Positions 35,734 to 48,400 of a DNA stretch of 64,000 bases are shown piece by piece. The stretch comes from Trichuris trichiura. Lineage: Eukaryota > Nematoda > Enoplea > Trichinellida > Trichuridae. The translations under genes and the position numbers were made by a program. Location: the NCBI GenBank assembly GCA_037903355.1, contig JBAJFE010000004.1, positions 3,890,001 to 3,954,000 on the forward strand. Direction: 5' to 3'. Every line of letters starts with the position of its first letter. The stretch's first letter is position 1. The notes under the pieces were generated by a model. That model did not search any database and was not told where the DNA came from. It saw only the letters and a program-made list of their open reading frames with translations.

Positions 35734-38700
35734 ATGGAAGAATCGACCGGAAGCTCTGCGGCAAGACGAGCAAGCGGCAGATGCCGCTTGTTCGTCGGCA
35801 ACTTACCCGTAGACGTAAGCGACGAGGAGCTTCGAGCGTTGTTTTCCAAATATGGCGATGTCAGCGAATGCTACGTGTCGCGCAAAGGCTTTGCCTTTGT
35901 CCGTTTGGTGAATTGCCGACGCTTCTGGGCTTAAATTCGTTACAGGCTTTTTCCTCTCGCAGGATAACAAAGAGAATGCCGAAACTGCCAAGAACCAACT
36001 GGACGGATATCACTTCCGCGGTCGTCCCATGCGTATACGCTTTGCCGCAAACCAAGCGTCCGTACGAGTCAAGGAATTGTCACCATACGTATCCAACGAG
36101 CTTTTAAATCAAGTTTGATTTTTCTCCATGCTCGCTAGAGTTTCCCTTGCTTGTTTGCTTAGGCTTTTAGCATTTTTGGCGACGTAGTTCGAGCGGTCCA
36201 TATTGTCGACGACCATGGGCGCCCCACTGGCGAAGGCATAGTGGAATTCGAGAGAAAACCCGGTGCTCAGGAAGCTCTGAAGCGAGTCAATAGAGGCGTA
36301 ATGCTCTTGTGCGGGTACACGTAGGCTTTTCATTCCGCCCATTCAAAATTGATCCCGTCGCGCTCTTAAGCAGTGGCCGACCAGTAGTTTGCGAACCATA
36401 CGAGCCAAAGGACGAAGAGGATGGTCTCTGGGAGCGTATGATCATTCGCAACGCGGCTTACGGTCGAGAACGTCAAGTGCTTCCTCATTTTGCTCCGCCG
36501 GGAACGTTTGAATTCGACTTTGGCCAACGCTGGAAGCAGTTGTACGAAGTGGAAAAGCAAAAGCGAGAACAACTGGATAAGGAGTTGGCCGAGGCGAGAA
36601 TGAGTTTGGAAAATGAAATGGAAATTGCTCGCGAAGAGTATCGAGCCATAATGTTGCGCGAAGGTTTGGTTGGACGCTACCCTGCGTGTCTCTCCTTAAT
36701 TCGGAGGCTTATTTGCAGACTTGCGTAGGCGCCAAGAGGAATTGGAGCGACTTGAAGCGGCTCGTCGGGAACGCTACGGCATGATGCAGCAAAGAAATGG
36801 AGGCCGAGGCGACCGTATGTCCGCTGACCTTAAAAATCAAATGGGACCACCTCCAGGTGCCTTCATGCATCCCGTACGTATTCGCTTCGGCTATTCGAAA
36901 AGTCATTTGTCGCCAACTCGTAGGGGGGCGATAGTCCTATTCATCGAATGCAGCACGGCAGTCCGTTCCCGCGCGTTCCAAATGGCTCATTCCCACCGGG
37001 AAGAGGTCGTCCTCGTCATGGTAAGTCTTTTTCCTTACAAGCGCGAATTAAATTTCGCCCTGTTGCAGAAGAGCATATGACTCACGGAGTGCACGAGTTG
37101 CTGGAAATTTTCCAGGCACCACGACAAGGTGGGCAACTTTGCTTTTGCGCGCGCGAACAAACCGTAAACCCACTTTCTTTGTAAACTGACTTGAAAGAGA
37201 CAGTTCTTTTCATTTTAAAACGACTCAGCCTCGTTGATTGCGAAATGCCGTTTTAGGCTAAAGAAGCGCGATACGAAAGCTCAACATTTAGCTCTTGCGT
37301 AGGCTCGTGCTCTGGCAGTCAATTCGAAAAAATAATTTTAAAAACTACAGTATACGAGTACGTGATTATTCTTTAATGTTGGTCATTGAGTCTGTATTCA
37401 TGCAACAACAAAACCGTAATCTGCAGACGGCTGACCTAAGTTTACGCTGCTATTCTTTTGTTCTAATGGGTATTATTCATTGTCTGTGCAGTTAAGCTTA
37501 TGCCAATGAATAATCCCTATTGGAACGAAGGATAATGGCGTATGCTATTGCCTTCGACGGCTTTATCTCTGTCTCTGTGCATTAAGAGATTTTATTAGCG
37601 TTTCCCTACGAAGCAGAAAGCCTCTGTAGTACTTTGTGACTAAATATTCTCGGCCAAAGCTCGCGCGAACGTATGAGCGTTCGAGGATTGCGGCGGCTTT
37701 CGATTAGGCCTTGTTCTTGACGTCATTCGTGACGTCAGACTTACGTCACGTTGACTGTCTTTTCGTCTTCTTGTAACTCGTCGCAGTGGCCGTGCAAGCG
37801 AGTTGCTTCGCGCAGAAATTGAACCATTTTGATCAAAGAAACCGTCCGCTGTGCCATTGACATGTTCTGACGAATGATGATTGCGCTATTCTTGCTTTCT
37901 CATTGGTTATTAACTCTACCCGCGGAAAAATGAGGAAAATCTCATTAACGCGTCTAGTCGGCCTGCCACGTTGGCCATAGACTGTCCAATGATCCACTGC
38001 TTTGGTGCTCTGTTAATCAGCTTACGCGTTCGTTGCGCGAAAAACGGTTTTCAATCTTCGCGCATTGGAAAGTCTGCTAATTCAATTAGCGCAAAAGATT
38101 CCGCGAGCATATTTGCATATTACGCAATCCATTTCTAATACTTGTAGACACGTATGCCCGCTTTATACGGGAGAACTTTCAGTGTTTTGCAATTTGTCGT
38201 TAGCGTGCGAGCGCTGGTCTCGTCAACGGGTAATAAGAGGGACTAATTATTACTCTATTTCTTTCCACCGGCGTTGAATCTGGCTGGCAAAGCACAGCTG
38301 CTAAGCCGGCAGTGGGTTCAAAGGCTTTTCAGCTTCCAAAAGTGGGACTGAAGCTTCAGATATTTTAAAGCTTTTATTAGGTCAATGCTTTTAAATTATT
38401 TAGCGGTTTTTGGACGGGCGATGGCTTCGTGTCGAAGGTGTTTTTAAAAGCAAAGGTTTAAGAACTTCCCAGTCATTATCTTAATCATATTTATGTTCGT
38501 TATTACGTGTATATGCGTGCGCGTGTGCAAGCTTAGTTTCAGCTTTTTAATGCGATTCTTTAATACAGGCAATCCAGGTATTATGATTCCGCAACCGTTG
38601 TTCGGTGGGTTCCACCCTTTCGATGGTGCTCCAAGTCGCGGTCCAGTAAGTGAATTTTCCATTATTCATAAAGGACGGCTGTGTATGTTGGCGCTGGCAG

Positions 38701-39464
38701 GTAATCGCTTTAGCAAAGAAAGGTTTTGATGCTTCATCATCACCTCGCGTGCCCATTGCGCCATTTTAAAATACGCGCCTTTTCCAGAGCTCTTGACCAT
38801 CTATCTCTCTAAGCGCCCCATTTTTTTCTCCAGTTTCGCTTAGCTCTTTTTCCCATACAGACTATTTTTTAAGGTGATAATAAGTACTTGTCGCCTGCTT
38901 CCCGGGAAAGGTCGGTAATATTATCTAGTTACGAATTAATTTTTCCTTTCGAGCCGTAAATGGACATTTAATGTCGCCAAGCAACCGTGTAAGACGTTGG
39001 CGTCTCGGTTGACCTGCGTATAGACAAATTCCATGGAACATCGTACTATGCAAAAATAGTTTGCGACTTGGCTGCACTTAGTCCGAAATGCGGACATTGC
39101 AAAAAGCCTTTGGAAGGCGGTGCTTCAATGTTCCGCGAGTTGTAAGCGTGTTTGTTTCAAAGACTGTGTGTACCGCTGCTCCTTGAGTGCACAAATCCAG
39201 CCGGTTACAGTTTTTTTCCCTAGTTATTGCGTAGATATGTTCGCCGACAACAAGCCATTTATGTACGCCGCTGCACTTCCACGTTGTAATCACAGAAAAT
39301 GTTGTCCTTTTTTATTTCTGCATGACGTCATTCTTGCTGTGTGATGACACGTTTTTTATCGTCCGTATTTCCTTATTTAGCAGCCGGGTGGCAAATCGAC
39401 TGGCCGCCGAAACAGGTGTAGTCGAGCAACGGTTACTGGGAAACGCAAAGGACGAAGACGCTGA
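35734..39464 (+). CDS. DBHS-family RNA-binding protein (NONO/SFPQ/PSPC1 type)
   Basis: Nuclear RNA/DNA-binding protein of the Drosophila behaviour/human splicing family, involved in splicing, transcription and paraspeckle-type bodies. Nine exons: 35734-35907, 35963-36112, 36163-36314, 36371-36663, 36719-36873, 36924-37020, 37069-37128, 38569-38645 and 39381-39464, all in phase, 413 aa. RRM1 has RLFVGNLP and KGFAFVRL; RRM2 has VRVKELSPYVSNELL, AFSIFGDVVRAV and GIVEFERKPGAQEAL. Then comes the NOPS domain (SGRPVVCEP, RQVLPHFAPPGTFEFDFGQRW) and the coiled coil (EKQKREQLDKELAEARMS, LRRRQEELERLEA). The C-terminal exons are Pro/Gly-rich and the last one ends in a basic tail (GKRKGRRR), like the nuclear localisation tail of NONO. 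The start is the first in-frame ATG. The last three exons rest only on phase, composition and splice sites and are less certain. Confidence 0.9.
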
Positions 39465-39689
39465 GCGCGGGGGCTTAGGTGAGATTGTTTCGGGACGCTA
39501 CGCTTGAAGTAATGCGCGAGAAAAAGAAAAAGAGAACTTTTATTAACGCATCGTAAAGCAATCAATCCTTCGTAGCGTATAATCTTTGTGGTCCGAACGC
39601 TGAAGTGCGTACGCCCGTCTTTTGGCAATATGTGAATAAAAATCTTCATCGTCCACTCAGCGAGTGTTTCGCATCAGTGCTCATTGTCA

Positions 39690-39833
39690 ATGCCGTTGTC
39701 TGAGATGGAAAAGTTGCAACTTTTCGACTTCACGTTTTCGTCCTCGTATTTCCACGAATTAAGGACGTTCATTGATGATATGGACTCAGTTGTCAGCGTT
39801 GCAATCGCCGAAAGCGTTCCCCTGTGTGCACAT
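39690..39833 (+). CDS. Possible first exon of an unrecognised gene
   Basis: From the ATG (MPLSEMEKLQLFDFTFSSSY) the frame reads FHELRTFIDDMDSVVSVAIA and then ESVPLC before reaching intron-like, T-rich sequence. The mix of acidic, aromatic and aliphatic residues is that of a structured protein rather than random AT-rich DNA, and no opposing ORF is better. A possible GT donor occurs at about 39,825 (GTGTGCACA). Candidate following exons begin after acceptor-like TTTTTTCAAG (40,008) and AATTTCAG (40,208). I do not recognise the family. Confidence 0.3.
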
Positions 39834-40433
39834 CAGCTTTTGCTAGTCAATTTCTGTATTTTCCTCTTTTTTTAAATTTTACTTACCGGTGTGTACTTGG
39901 TTTTCTTTTTGTTACGGTACATTTTGAAATTTAAATCTGCTAGAGATAAGCAGCGCTGTTACAGATAAGGAGGCGTTGTCTTGTTTTCTTTTTTCAAGAT
40001 ATCGATTAGAGCAGAGAAGTTGTATTGCTTTTTTTCGATGCGCGGTGATTCTTCTTCTTTACGCTAATGCTGACGAAAGAATATTCGTTCGACTTTGCCC
40101 TACGCTCATACGAAGAGAGTCGCCGAAGTGCTGCCATACGTTCATGTTCGCTGAGTTGGCCTTTTGGGTCTCTTTTAAAGAGATACGTGTTGACATGGCC
40201 AATTTCAGGTTGTGCAGATAGCAACCTCGTTTTAAATATCCGCTATTTTAACTATCCGCAGCGTATGCCTGCCGAGAGCAGGAGTGACCCACGTCGCCGA
40301 TTGTATTGCGGTTTGAAGGGGCGAAAACCGCTTGGGCTCTTTGTACTTGTTGTACTTTAAAATATTTATTTGCTTCCTTGCGTAAGCCCTTTGATGCTGT
40401 AAATTTTTGCCGCCCGCAAGCGTTGGTTTCAGC

Positions 40434-40980
40434 GGGAGAATTTCTTCTCGTATGCAAATTCTGAAATGGCTGTTGGACTGTTGCACGCTACCGGCGAACG
40501 AACGAAGGATCGATCATCCGGTTCAACATAGGGGTCGTCGGGAACATTTCCAATTTCTTTGCGCGCTCCGCGCGGAAACCCAGCAAACTGTTTGCTTTGC
40601 CAGCTGGAGCGATGAGCTACCCTATTGTACAGCGGCTTCTGTGGACCGCTATTCGAAGGTGATGACGACATCAAAAAAAAAGTCGAAAATATTTGTTCGC
40701 CGCAGTTCGGTAACTTTCGTAAACAAACTAAGTGGACTGCAAAATTTGCATTTGAAGAAGTCAACAAAATGGGGCGTATACGGTTGAAGCCGCTGTATCG
40801 CTTTCGGGTTTGCCGCCTCCGACGTCGTATCATCGGGCAGTTGTGGTTTCGTCCCTTTTGCCATAGGCAGTATTTTGCTATGTCGTTATCTAAGTAAGGT
40901 CGGCTGGCAAGTCGTTCTCTTTGCAGAACTATGTACGGATTGAACTGCGTTTGGTTTTGTATTTCTCGCAGTCGCATCTC
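40434..40980. CDS. Coding-like block, strand unresolved
   Basis: The minus strand is open for 182 codons (40,429-40,977). The plus strand, after the acceptor-like GGTTTCAG at 40,427-40,434, reads ENFFSYANSEMAVGLLHATG then ERTKDRSSGS, and later CGPLFEGDDDIKKKVENICS then PQFGNFRKQTKW with stops between that would need introns. The plus-strand peptides look more like real protein. The minus-strand ORF is basic and low in family character. No assignment is possible. Confidence 0.25.
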
Positions 40981-42756
40981 GGTAAGAAAAATTGTTTGAA
41001 AGTAAACTCTGTTAACAGTTTGTTATCTTATTGTTAGTTTATTATGCTTTACTAATATAAGCGTATTGCATTTATTGATACGAATATTAATTATTGATTT
41101 TTATTTTCCTGTCGCTCTCGTTTTCAATAATAATAATAATAATAGTACGAATGTCTAAGTGACAATATTTTCCCGCCTCAGCTTGCTCAGTAGGCTGTAG
41201 CGGTTTAAAATTGTTTCTCTTTTTCATCTTTTCAGACGGTAAGGCGTAAGCGGCCGAAAGAAGCTCGTTCGCGTCGTTCTGTTCAACGACAGCGATGTTT
41301 AGCATGCAACCTTAGTCGCAAAATTTGCATAAGAACAATAGGATGACGAAGTAGGCATTTAGTTACAAGGATAACTTAAGTGTAGTCGCGACGAGCTGTT
41401 AAAAATAGAAAACGTTGAGCTAAAGCTTTTCCTTTTGTTGTCGTTCATTTTGATCATCCAATAGTGACGCGCTGTCGGAATGGCATAATTTAATTCATAT
41501 TTTAGCTGCTTAACGTTTCGACGTAAAAATAAAGCGCCAATGGGCTTTGAGTTGAGTCGGATAAGGTTGGTTTAAGCGTGGTCGTTGGCGGCAGCACGAA
41601 TTATTTGCATAATTCGTTCTGACGCTTACTTGGGCATTGGCGGTGTTGGTTGTAGTTGTTGCTTTGTTGTACAAATTAATAATGTCTTTCTTTCCTAGTT
41701 ATAGCGAAATTGTGCGGAAAAGTGCTGATAGCAATCGATCGTTGTCGTATTAAGTCACGCGCTTGCCAGCGAGAGAAAGTTCTTCAAAGTGGCAAGTTTT
41801 TTGAAAAAAAAATTGTATCGCTGTTCGGCGAGTGCGTATGGTTTTCTTTTTGGACGCTTTTCTATAGTACGCTTCCACGTAGACTGGTTTTTCGGTATAC
41901 GTAACCGTACTGTTTATACCGAGCGCTTATCTATTGTTCTACTGTTGCTTCCTTGCCTGCCGAGCTCTCTATTTCGTTCAAAGCTGGTGTGTCGTTCATA
42001 TTACCCACCTTACCCATCATTGACACTTTTTAGTTAATTACCATATATATATATATATACATATCTGTCGAGTGGAGGTTTTTTATTAAACCATTATTGC
42101 AAGCAGCGCCGCAATCTTCTTTTAAAAAATAATCCATACGAGGCGTTACGTCCATTTAAAAGACGCTTTGATAATCCGTTTTTTTATTGCTCACTTTTAG
42201 CATGGTTTCGATGGATCATCTTGAATTTAAAAAATACTATTGTACTTTGCCTGCTTGAATACCTGCCGCGGCTTAGCGACGTAATCTGTAACTTTTACGT
42301 ATCTTCTCTACTGGTTGGACTGAGCCATTGAAGCAGGCTGAAGTTAAAACTGAAAGGCGGGAAAATTTGAAGCCGATTTTGTTGTCCAGCCTTTAACGTC
42401 ACTAGTTATTGTACTATGGAAGGTGGAAAGATCCCTTCAAGAAATGAAAGGCACCGTTGGAGAAACGGCGTGGCCCTTTGGCCGCTGCCGTTTTGACGCC
42501 GGCGCTCTACAGCCTTATCTCGCTGATTCGACCACGATTACTTTGCCGTATTTGCTTTGGTTAGCCTTCAGACACCACCATTTGATCGCCAAAGGTTAGG
42601 CTTGTGCTTTTATGGCAGAGTCTCCACGTCAGGGCGGGACTAAACGCCCTCTATCCGCGCGCGGCTGATGAGGTGTGACGAAGCGTTAATTTTCGATGGT
42701 CATATGCAGTCATACCGTTGTATTTTGATCAAGCTATACTGTAGTTATTAGTGTTT

Positions 42757-42945
42757 TCAGGTCTTGTTGGTTACGTGCCCAACCGTTTGAGAAATGCAGG
42801 TTGCTTTCCGCCAAGCATGTTTCCATCCTGTTCTGCCCTGACCTAAGCCTAACCCGATATGTGAGCTATATGTTTGGGCTTAGGCTTCAATAAGGGCAAA
42901 ACAAGACGGTCGATACGGTGGTCGCGTAACCGAGAAGACCCTTTA
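42757..42945. mobile_element. Hairpin MITE, copy 3
   Basis: About 189 bp with clear terminal inverted repeats: GGTCTTGTTGGTTACGTGCC at the left (42760-42779) and, read in reverse from 42940, GGTCTTCTCGGTTACGCGAC. The shared block GAGAAATGCAGGTT and a palindromic core (CCTAAGCCTAA with TTGGGCTTAGGC) tie it to the copies at 37 and 7,911. No ORF of note. Confidence 0.65.
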
Positions 42946-43482
42946 AGTTTGTTGTTATCTTCAAATCTCCTTAATGCTGCTCATTCGTGCGTGTATAGTC
43001 ATTTGCATACTTATTGCGCCGGCAAGGCCAATTTCGGCTATGACAACATCCCTTAAAGTTTTCCTCAGTAACTGAGTATATCAGCTGGAAAGCAGAATAA
43101 ATTTTAAACATGTTTGCGCAAAGTCTGCTCTCGTTATAACATCCGGAACAAATTAAGTTTTGCTGCTTAAACGAGTCGTATCCATCCGTAGGTCGTAAAA
43201 TTTGCATTATTAGTGATTTAATTTGCTTTTTTTTACTACTGGTCTGTACTGTAAGCTTTGCCGCGCGAAGAAGTATAGGTTTAAGAAGGATAGAACGATT
43301 TATGTACGAACATGGCATTCGATCGTATAGCCCACCGGAAGCAGAAATGAAGCAAAATCAAGTCGCTGTGACTTCATGGGAAACTTTGTGCAACAGTTGT
43401 TAGAAAATTGAAACATTGTATGAATCGGCATGATTCAGTTCAAGTTAACAGGCAAGTGTTTCTATATATGTGTATGTGTGCA

Positions 43483-43815
43483 TTAGTTCGGCGTGCTTTC
43501 TTTCGCTCCGCTGAGGTAAGCAAAGTTCTTTTCAAAGTTTGCCTTGTAGTAAGAAGCTGCTTTTGTCAACTGCGCTGCTTCTTCCCTTTTCCGAACGTAC
43601 ACCCCTGATCTTGTTTGTTCAAATGCGTATTTGTGAACTTGCCCACGTTCCATCGCACATACAGTAATATGGAATCTGTTGCGCCGTGAAAAAGACTTCA
43701 CCGTCGATACATATTTCCAGATAATTTTGAAAAATTGCGAATATCTACCGTAATCGGCAAAGTACCTGTCATAAGTAACAGTAGCGTTTGAATTTTTGAA
43801 TTTGTTTACATTCAT
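43483..43815 (-). CDS. Isolated ORF, hypothetical
   Basis: A 110-codon ORF from an ATG (MNVNKFKNSN) to a stop, rich in Tyr, Phe, Lys and Arg, with no recognisable domain. The plus strand has a shorter ORF over part of it. No splice or neighbour evidence supports it; it is listed only because it is the longest clean ORF in this stretch. Confidence 0.15.
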   Translation of the reverse strand: MNVNKFKNSNATVTYDRYFADYGRYSQFFKIIWKYVSTVKSFSRRNRFHITVCAMERGQVHKYAFEQTRSGVYVRKREEAAQLTKAASYYKANFEKNFAYLSGAKESTPN

Positions 43816-45426
43816 CCTAAGCCGTCGTAGTAGACAATGGGCGCAGCCACTTTGACCGCATTTGCTTTACCTGATTTCCGGCTATTCGAATTGAAAACTT
43901 CACGTCTTATAATTAGTCTAAGCTGCGCTTCATTGTTTCAAATTATCATATTTACCATCTATTCGTTTTCGATCGTTTCGAATAATCTATTTATGCGTAG
44001 GTCGTTACTTCGCTAAAGTTTTCCACTTTCCAGATGTTGCTGAAAAGTGTATGCTGATGGAAATGAAATTTTTGCTTCGAACTTCGCTGAAAGACGGATG
44101 TGTTTCTCGCGTGTTAATGACGGACGGACAGCTGTGGGAAATGGCGCTGTTGTCGAGCAAATTGCAAGCTGCAAGGATAACCGCGGATAAGAAACAATGA
44201 AGGCGAAATCGTTGGACGCAAAATTTCCCATCTTTGGCCAAAGATAACTATACCGATTCAAAAAAAAGGAATAATAGGTAGTTGGCTGATCTAACCGTAC
44301 CCTTTTCATTCACTTCATTGCAGCTCGACCAACAGAAAAGTTTGGTTAAGCGTTTTGGGTTTTTCTTTCGGGTACTTTCCCGCCCTATACGATTGTGCAC
44401 AGCGGGGCAATCGTTGTCTGCTTATGCTATTTCGATGTCTCTCGTTCGAACTATCAGCAGCGATATGGAAAAGAGAAGAAAATGCATCGGCTCCGTCGAC
44501 GAGCAAGTGCGGCAGAGTACATTTCGTGAACCCGGCATATTCGAATTGTTTTTTACGCGCAAGCTTTGGTGCTTCTTCGCTCTTCTTGAAACCTCAAGTT
44601 TACGTGTAAAGTCGCTTGCTCATAAACAGCATTCTTCGGCTTGTTTTTTATTATCAAGTTGAAATTAATTTTGAAATATTAGAATTAGCTAACGATTGGA
44701 AGCGTAAAATTCAAAAAACTCTGCGGTTGCAACGATAAAATTTAAAAATAGTGTTTTCAGGTAAGTATTACGGTAGGCACGCAATGGCACTGGTTGTATT
44801 AAGCGGAAGCGTTAGTCCGCTCAGTAAAGGTAGAGAAAACTGGCAAGATTTATTCTAAATAAAAAACCAGCCGGTCGGAAATGGCTTGTCCATCTTTTCA
44901 TAGCGTCAAAACGTGCTTGCGTCAAACAGTGCGCGCCAGAGTCGGCTCGTTACACGGAAAAATGTTGTCTTAATCATATCATCCGTAGAACCACAAAACA
45001 TAAAACAATTAATTATGAAATGTACATTTATGCGGATGATATAGTAGGAAAAGCCGAAAAAAAAGTATCCCAATTTTGGCATTTTTCGATTCACGCGAGG
45101 CTAAAGCGAACTGTTAACTTTTAGAAAATAAGTTGGGCAGTTCTTAGTGGCCATGTTTCAAAGCGTAAGACCAATGGCACGACAGCAGCGAGCAAAAGGA
45201 GGTTATTATTTTTATCGTAAACTTAATGCTTGAAAACATTTCTTACTGTAGGTAGCCCTGCAAATTTCTTTCGTTATTACCGAGCGCAAGCAGTTGACCG
45301 TTTGCGGTGTTCGTGTTTGCCCCATTGATCAAGCAGCTTTGCGATTTTTCTTTGGTTGTAATTTCTGAAGCGCAGAGTTCATGTTTGCAAGGCAGTCGTC
45401 CGACCGAGCACGTATGCGCAATCCCA

Positions 45427-48400
45427 ATGGCACCGAAGAAAGGCAAAGCAAATCGTGCGCAACCACGTTTGAGGTAAGTGCAAGCCGTCGAAATCTGCTT
45501 ACCTTTTAATGGTCGTCTGTTGGCGCGTTAGCAGTGAATCTTTGGAAGGCGATTATTCTGACGACGATGCAGCGGAACAACCGCGACGCGTTGCAGCTTA
45601 CAACTTACTTCAAGTGGACGACGATGATGACCTGCCAAGCAGCAATGAAAGTGACGATGCCGATCGAGCCTCTAGCCGTGTTGCCCAAGCAAAAAAGGTG
45701 GATAAAAAGCCTGCAAAGGCTGCGAAAAAGGAGAAAGCTCGCAAGGTGAACGGGACTACAGACGGAGAAAGTCTTGACCAGCTGATAGCTTTGATCGAAG
45801 ATGCCTCTAGTCGGCCTGCCCAGCTTGACGCGGCAGCTTTGGAAAAGAAAAGAGCAAAACGAGAAAGGCAAAAGGCTGCGGCCAAGAAAAAAGCCGAGGA
45901 AATGGCCAAAGGCGGAGAAGCGCCACCGGCGGGCGATAAGGCAAAAGCCGAAGATGGAACAGAGAACAAAGCTAGCAAGGCGCCAACTGCTGCAACCAAA
46001 AAACCCTCAACCAAAGGCCCACGTCGCGAAGAGAGTCCCAAAGTTGAAGTCGCTACGGATGGAAATGTCGAAGCGCAAGTTGCTCCAAAGGAAAAACCTG
46101 TTGCCGCCAACGCTCAAGAGGATAAAAAGAAGAAAAAAGGCAAAGCTGAGAAAACTGCCGACGCCAAAGAAAAGAAAAAGAAAACTCCGGTAATCATGTT
46201 AGGCTGTTTATTTGCATCACCGGGGACACTACGCATTTTTAGGCTGACCTAATCAAGCAAGCAATAAAAAAGCGCCAGGAAGAGGAGGAACGACTCCGCC
46301 AATTGCAGTTGGAGGAGGAGCGCAGATTGGAAGAGCTAGAAAGACAACGACAGGAAAAGGTGAGTTTACCAATGGCCGCGTTTTGCTTTTTTTTTAAATC
46401 CTCGCGTTCGCAGGAACGAATAGAACGCGAAAAGAAAGAGCTAAAAAAGCAGAGGGAAAAAGAAAGGATTGAAAGATTAAAAAAAGAGGGCAAATACCTG
46501 ACCGCTGAGCAGAAACAAAAGTTGCAGCGTCAGCGGGCGCTCGTTGAAGCCCTGAAGCAGCAAGGTTCGTACATTGCGTTTATTTCGCCCGTTTTTCACC
46601 GCGGTGCTGCAGGTTTTGCCGTGCCCGAAATTAAGCAGGACAGCGCCGACGCTGCGGCTCAAAAAACTCGTCCGGTGTACGCGAATAGGAAAAAATTGAA
46701 AAAAGACAGTAAACCAAGTAATTTGCAAGTTTCTTCTTACTGTAGTTTAAAAGCGCCCTTTTTTTAGAAGAGCCCGGAACAGCCGCGGAAGCTGCGGTAG
46801 AAGTAGCCGACGAGAGGGTATATTTTAGACTTTCTTTTCTTACCTTTCGCTGTTGAAATGAATCGTTTTTCCCGCGCGATAGCTTTTCGCAAAGGAAGAA
46901 TCTTCCGGAGAGGATGTTGTCGATTCGTGGGATCAAATTGAGGTCTCGCGACGTTCGGTGAGCAAAGACGAGCCTGCTAAAACGAACGACGTTCCAACAA
47001 TTCAAAAATCGCAATCTTGCGATTCCGAACAGTCGATAAAGAGCGCGGACGAATCTGTACGAAGACCTTAGTTTTTTGGGCCCTTTTCCTCGAGTGCGTT
47101 TTTTCAGCTACCGGAATCAACGCCGAAGGTTGCCGTTGACCAATCCTATCCACCGGATGTTGTCGAAGAAACTGCCGAGTACAGGCCAACCGAGAGGTCA
47201 TTCCAAAGGCTGGACGTAAGCAACGCTTTGCTCGAAAATTAAGCTATAAGCGGGAAAGTACCAGCGTAGGATGGACTCACGTTATTTCGTAGGTTAACTA
47301 ATTTTCAATGTCCTCAACGTTCACATTTCAAAAAATAAGCAAGAAAAATTAGCATACCGTAAGAAAAGGATTTTCAGGTTCTAGCATTCAAATTTTCAAA
47401 AACATTTCTCTCTTTTTCGCGTTTGTCCAAAAGTTTCGTTGTGCTGATTAAGCTAAGCTGAATTCAGAAGCGCGAGCTTATCATTTAGAGGTTTAATTTC
47501 ACCCTATCTACCGTAGTTGATTGTGTATTTCTTTTTAAAAATCTCTCAGCTACAGTAATTTGGAAATTAGGTTCTAACTTCAAAAGTTTTTGTTTTCTCG
47601 AGGATAACGGTCCCGATATGTCAAAATTCGTTTCAGTCTACGTCGGTTGACCTGAGCTACGAAGAAGGCAGTCTTCGATCACCCGTTATATGCGTTCTTG
47701 GTCACGTAGACACTGGAAAGACGAAAATCTTGGACAAAGTATACTGTCCAAGGCGTACAAGTGTTATTTAGATTTTGATTATTGTTACTGCAGATTCGCC
47801 GAACGAATGTTCAAGACTCCGAAGCGGGGGGAATAACCCAGCAGATTGGCGCCACATTTGTACCGCAAGAAACCTTGAAAGCCCAAGCAAAAATGGTCCC
47901 TGAGGTATTGTACGATCGCACCGCCTAGGTCATAGAGGGGTCATTTCCATTTTTTTTTTTTTGATTTAGTTTGACGCTTCATCGCTTCGCCTTCCCGGTC
48001 TGCTCATTATTGACACTCCCGGCCACGAGTCCTTTAGGTAGGAGGCTCTACAGGGTGACCCTTTGAGGCATTTTTCCACGTTAAGCAACTTGCGATCTCG
48101 CGGCTCATCCTTGTGCGATCTGGCCGTGCTAGTTGTCGATATAATGCACAGCTTGGAACCGCAGACAATTGAATCTATCAACTTACTAAAGCAGCGCAAG
48201 ACGCCTTGCGTAGTCGCGCTGAATAAGGTATTGCTTCTGCCTTTTTTTTCTTGATCTCTCTTTTTGCAACGTTGTTCTGCCTTCGCAGGTGGATCGCTTG
48301 TACGATTGGAAAGGCAATCCTAATAAGGATATTAGGCAGACATTGAAGTTGCAACAAAGCAATGCGACCATAGAATTTAGGGAGCGCGTTAGGGAAGTGA

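Larger units (their letters stand above)
39465..45426. other. Unassigned region with scattered coding-like blocks
   Basis: About 6 kb with no recognised family. It contains a coding-like block at 39,690-39,830, further open stretches at 40,060-40,360 and 40,430-40,980, a MITE copy (42.76 kb), a trinucleotide AAT run (about 41,127-41,144) and an AT dinucleotide run (about 42,042-42,059). An acceptor-led open block lies at 44,326-44,660. Several frames on both strands stay open at the same positions, so I could not build one gene model. Entries below give the better candidates. Confidence 0.4.

Noticed and set aside
42660..42690. CTGATGAG as a hammerhead ribozyme
   Set aside because: It is followed by GTGTGACGAAGC, lacking a GAAA after a paired stem II.
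45610..46110. Minus-strand ORF of 166 codons rich in Ala/Ser/Phe
   Set aside because: Antisense of the Lys/Glu/Ala-rich eIF5B N-terminus; low-complexity coding DNA commonly leaves the opposite strand open.
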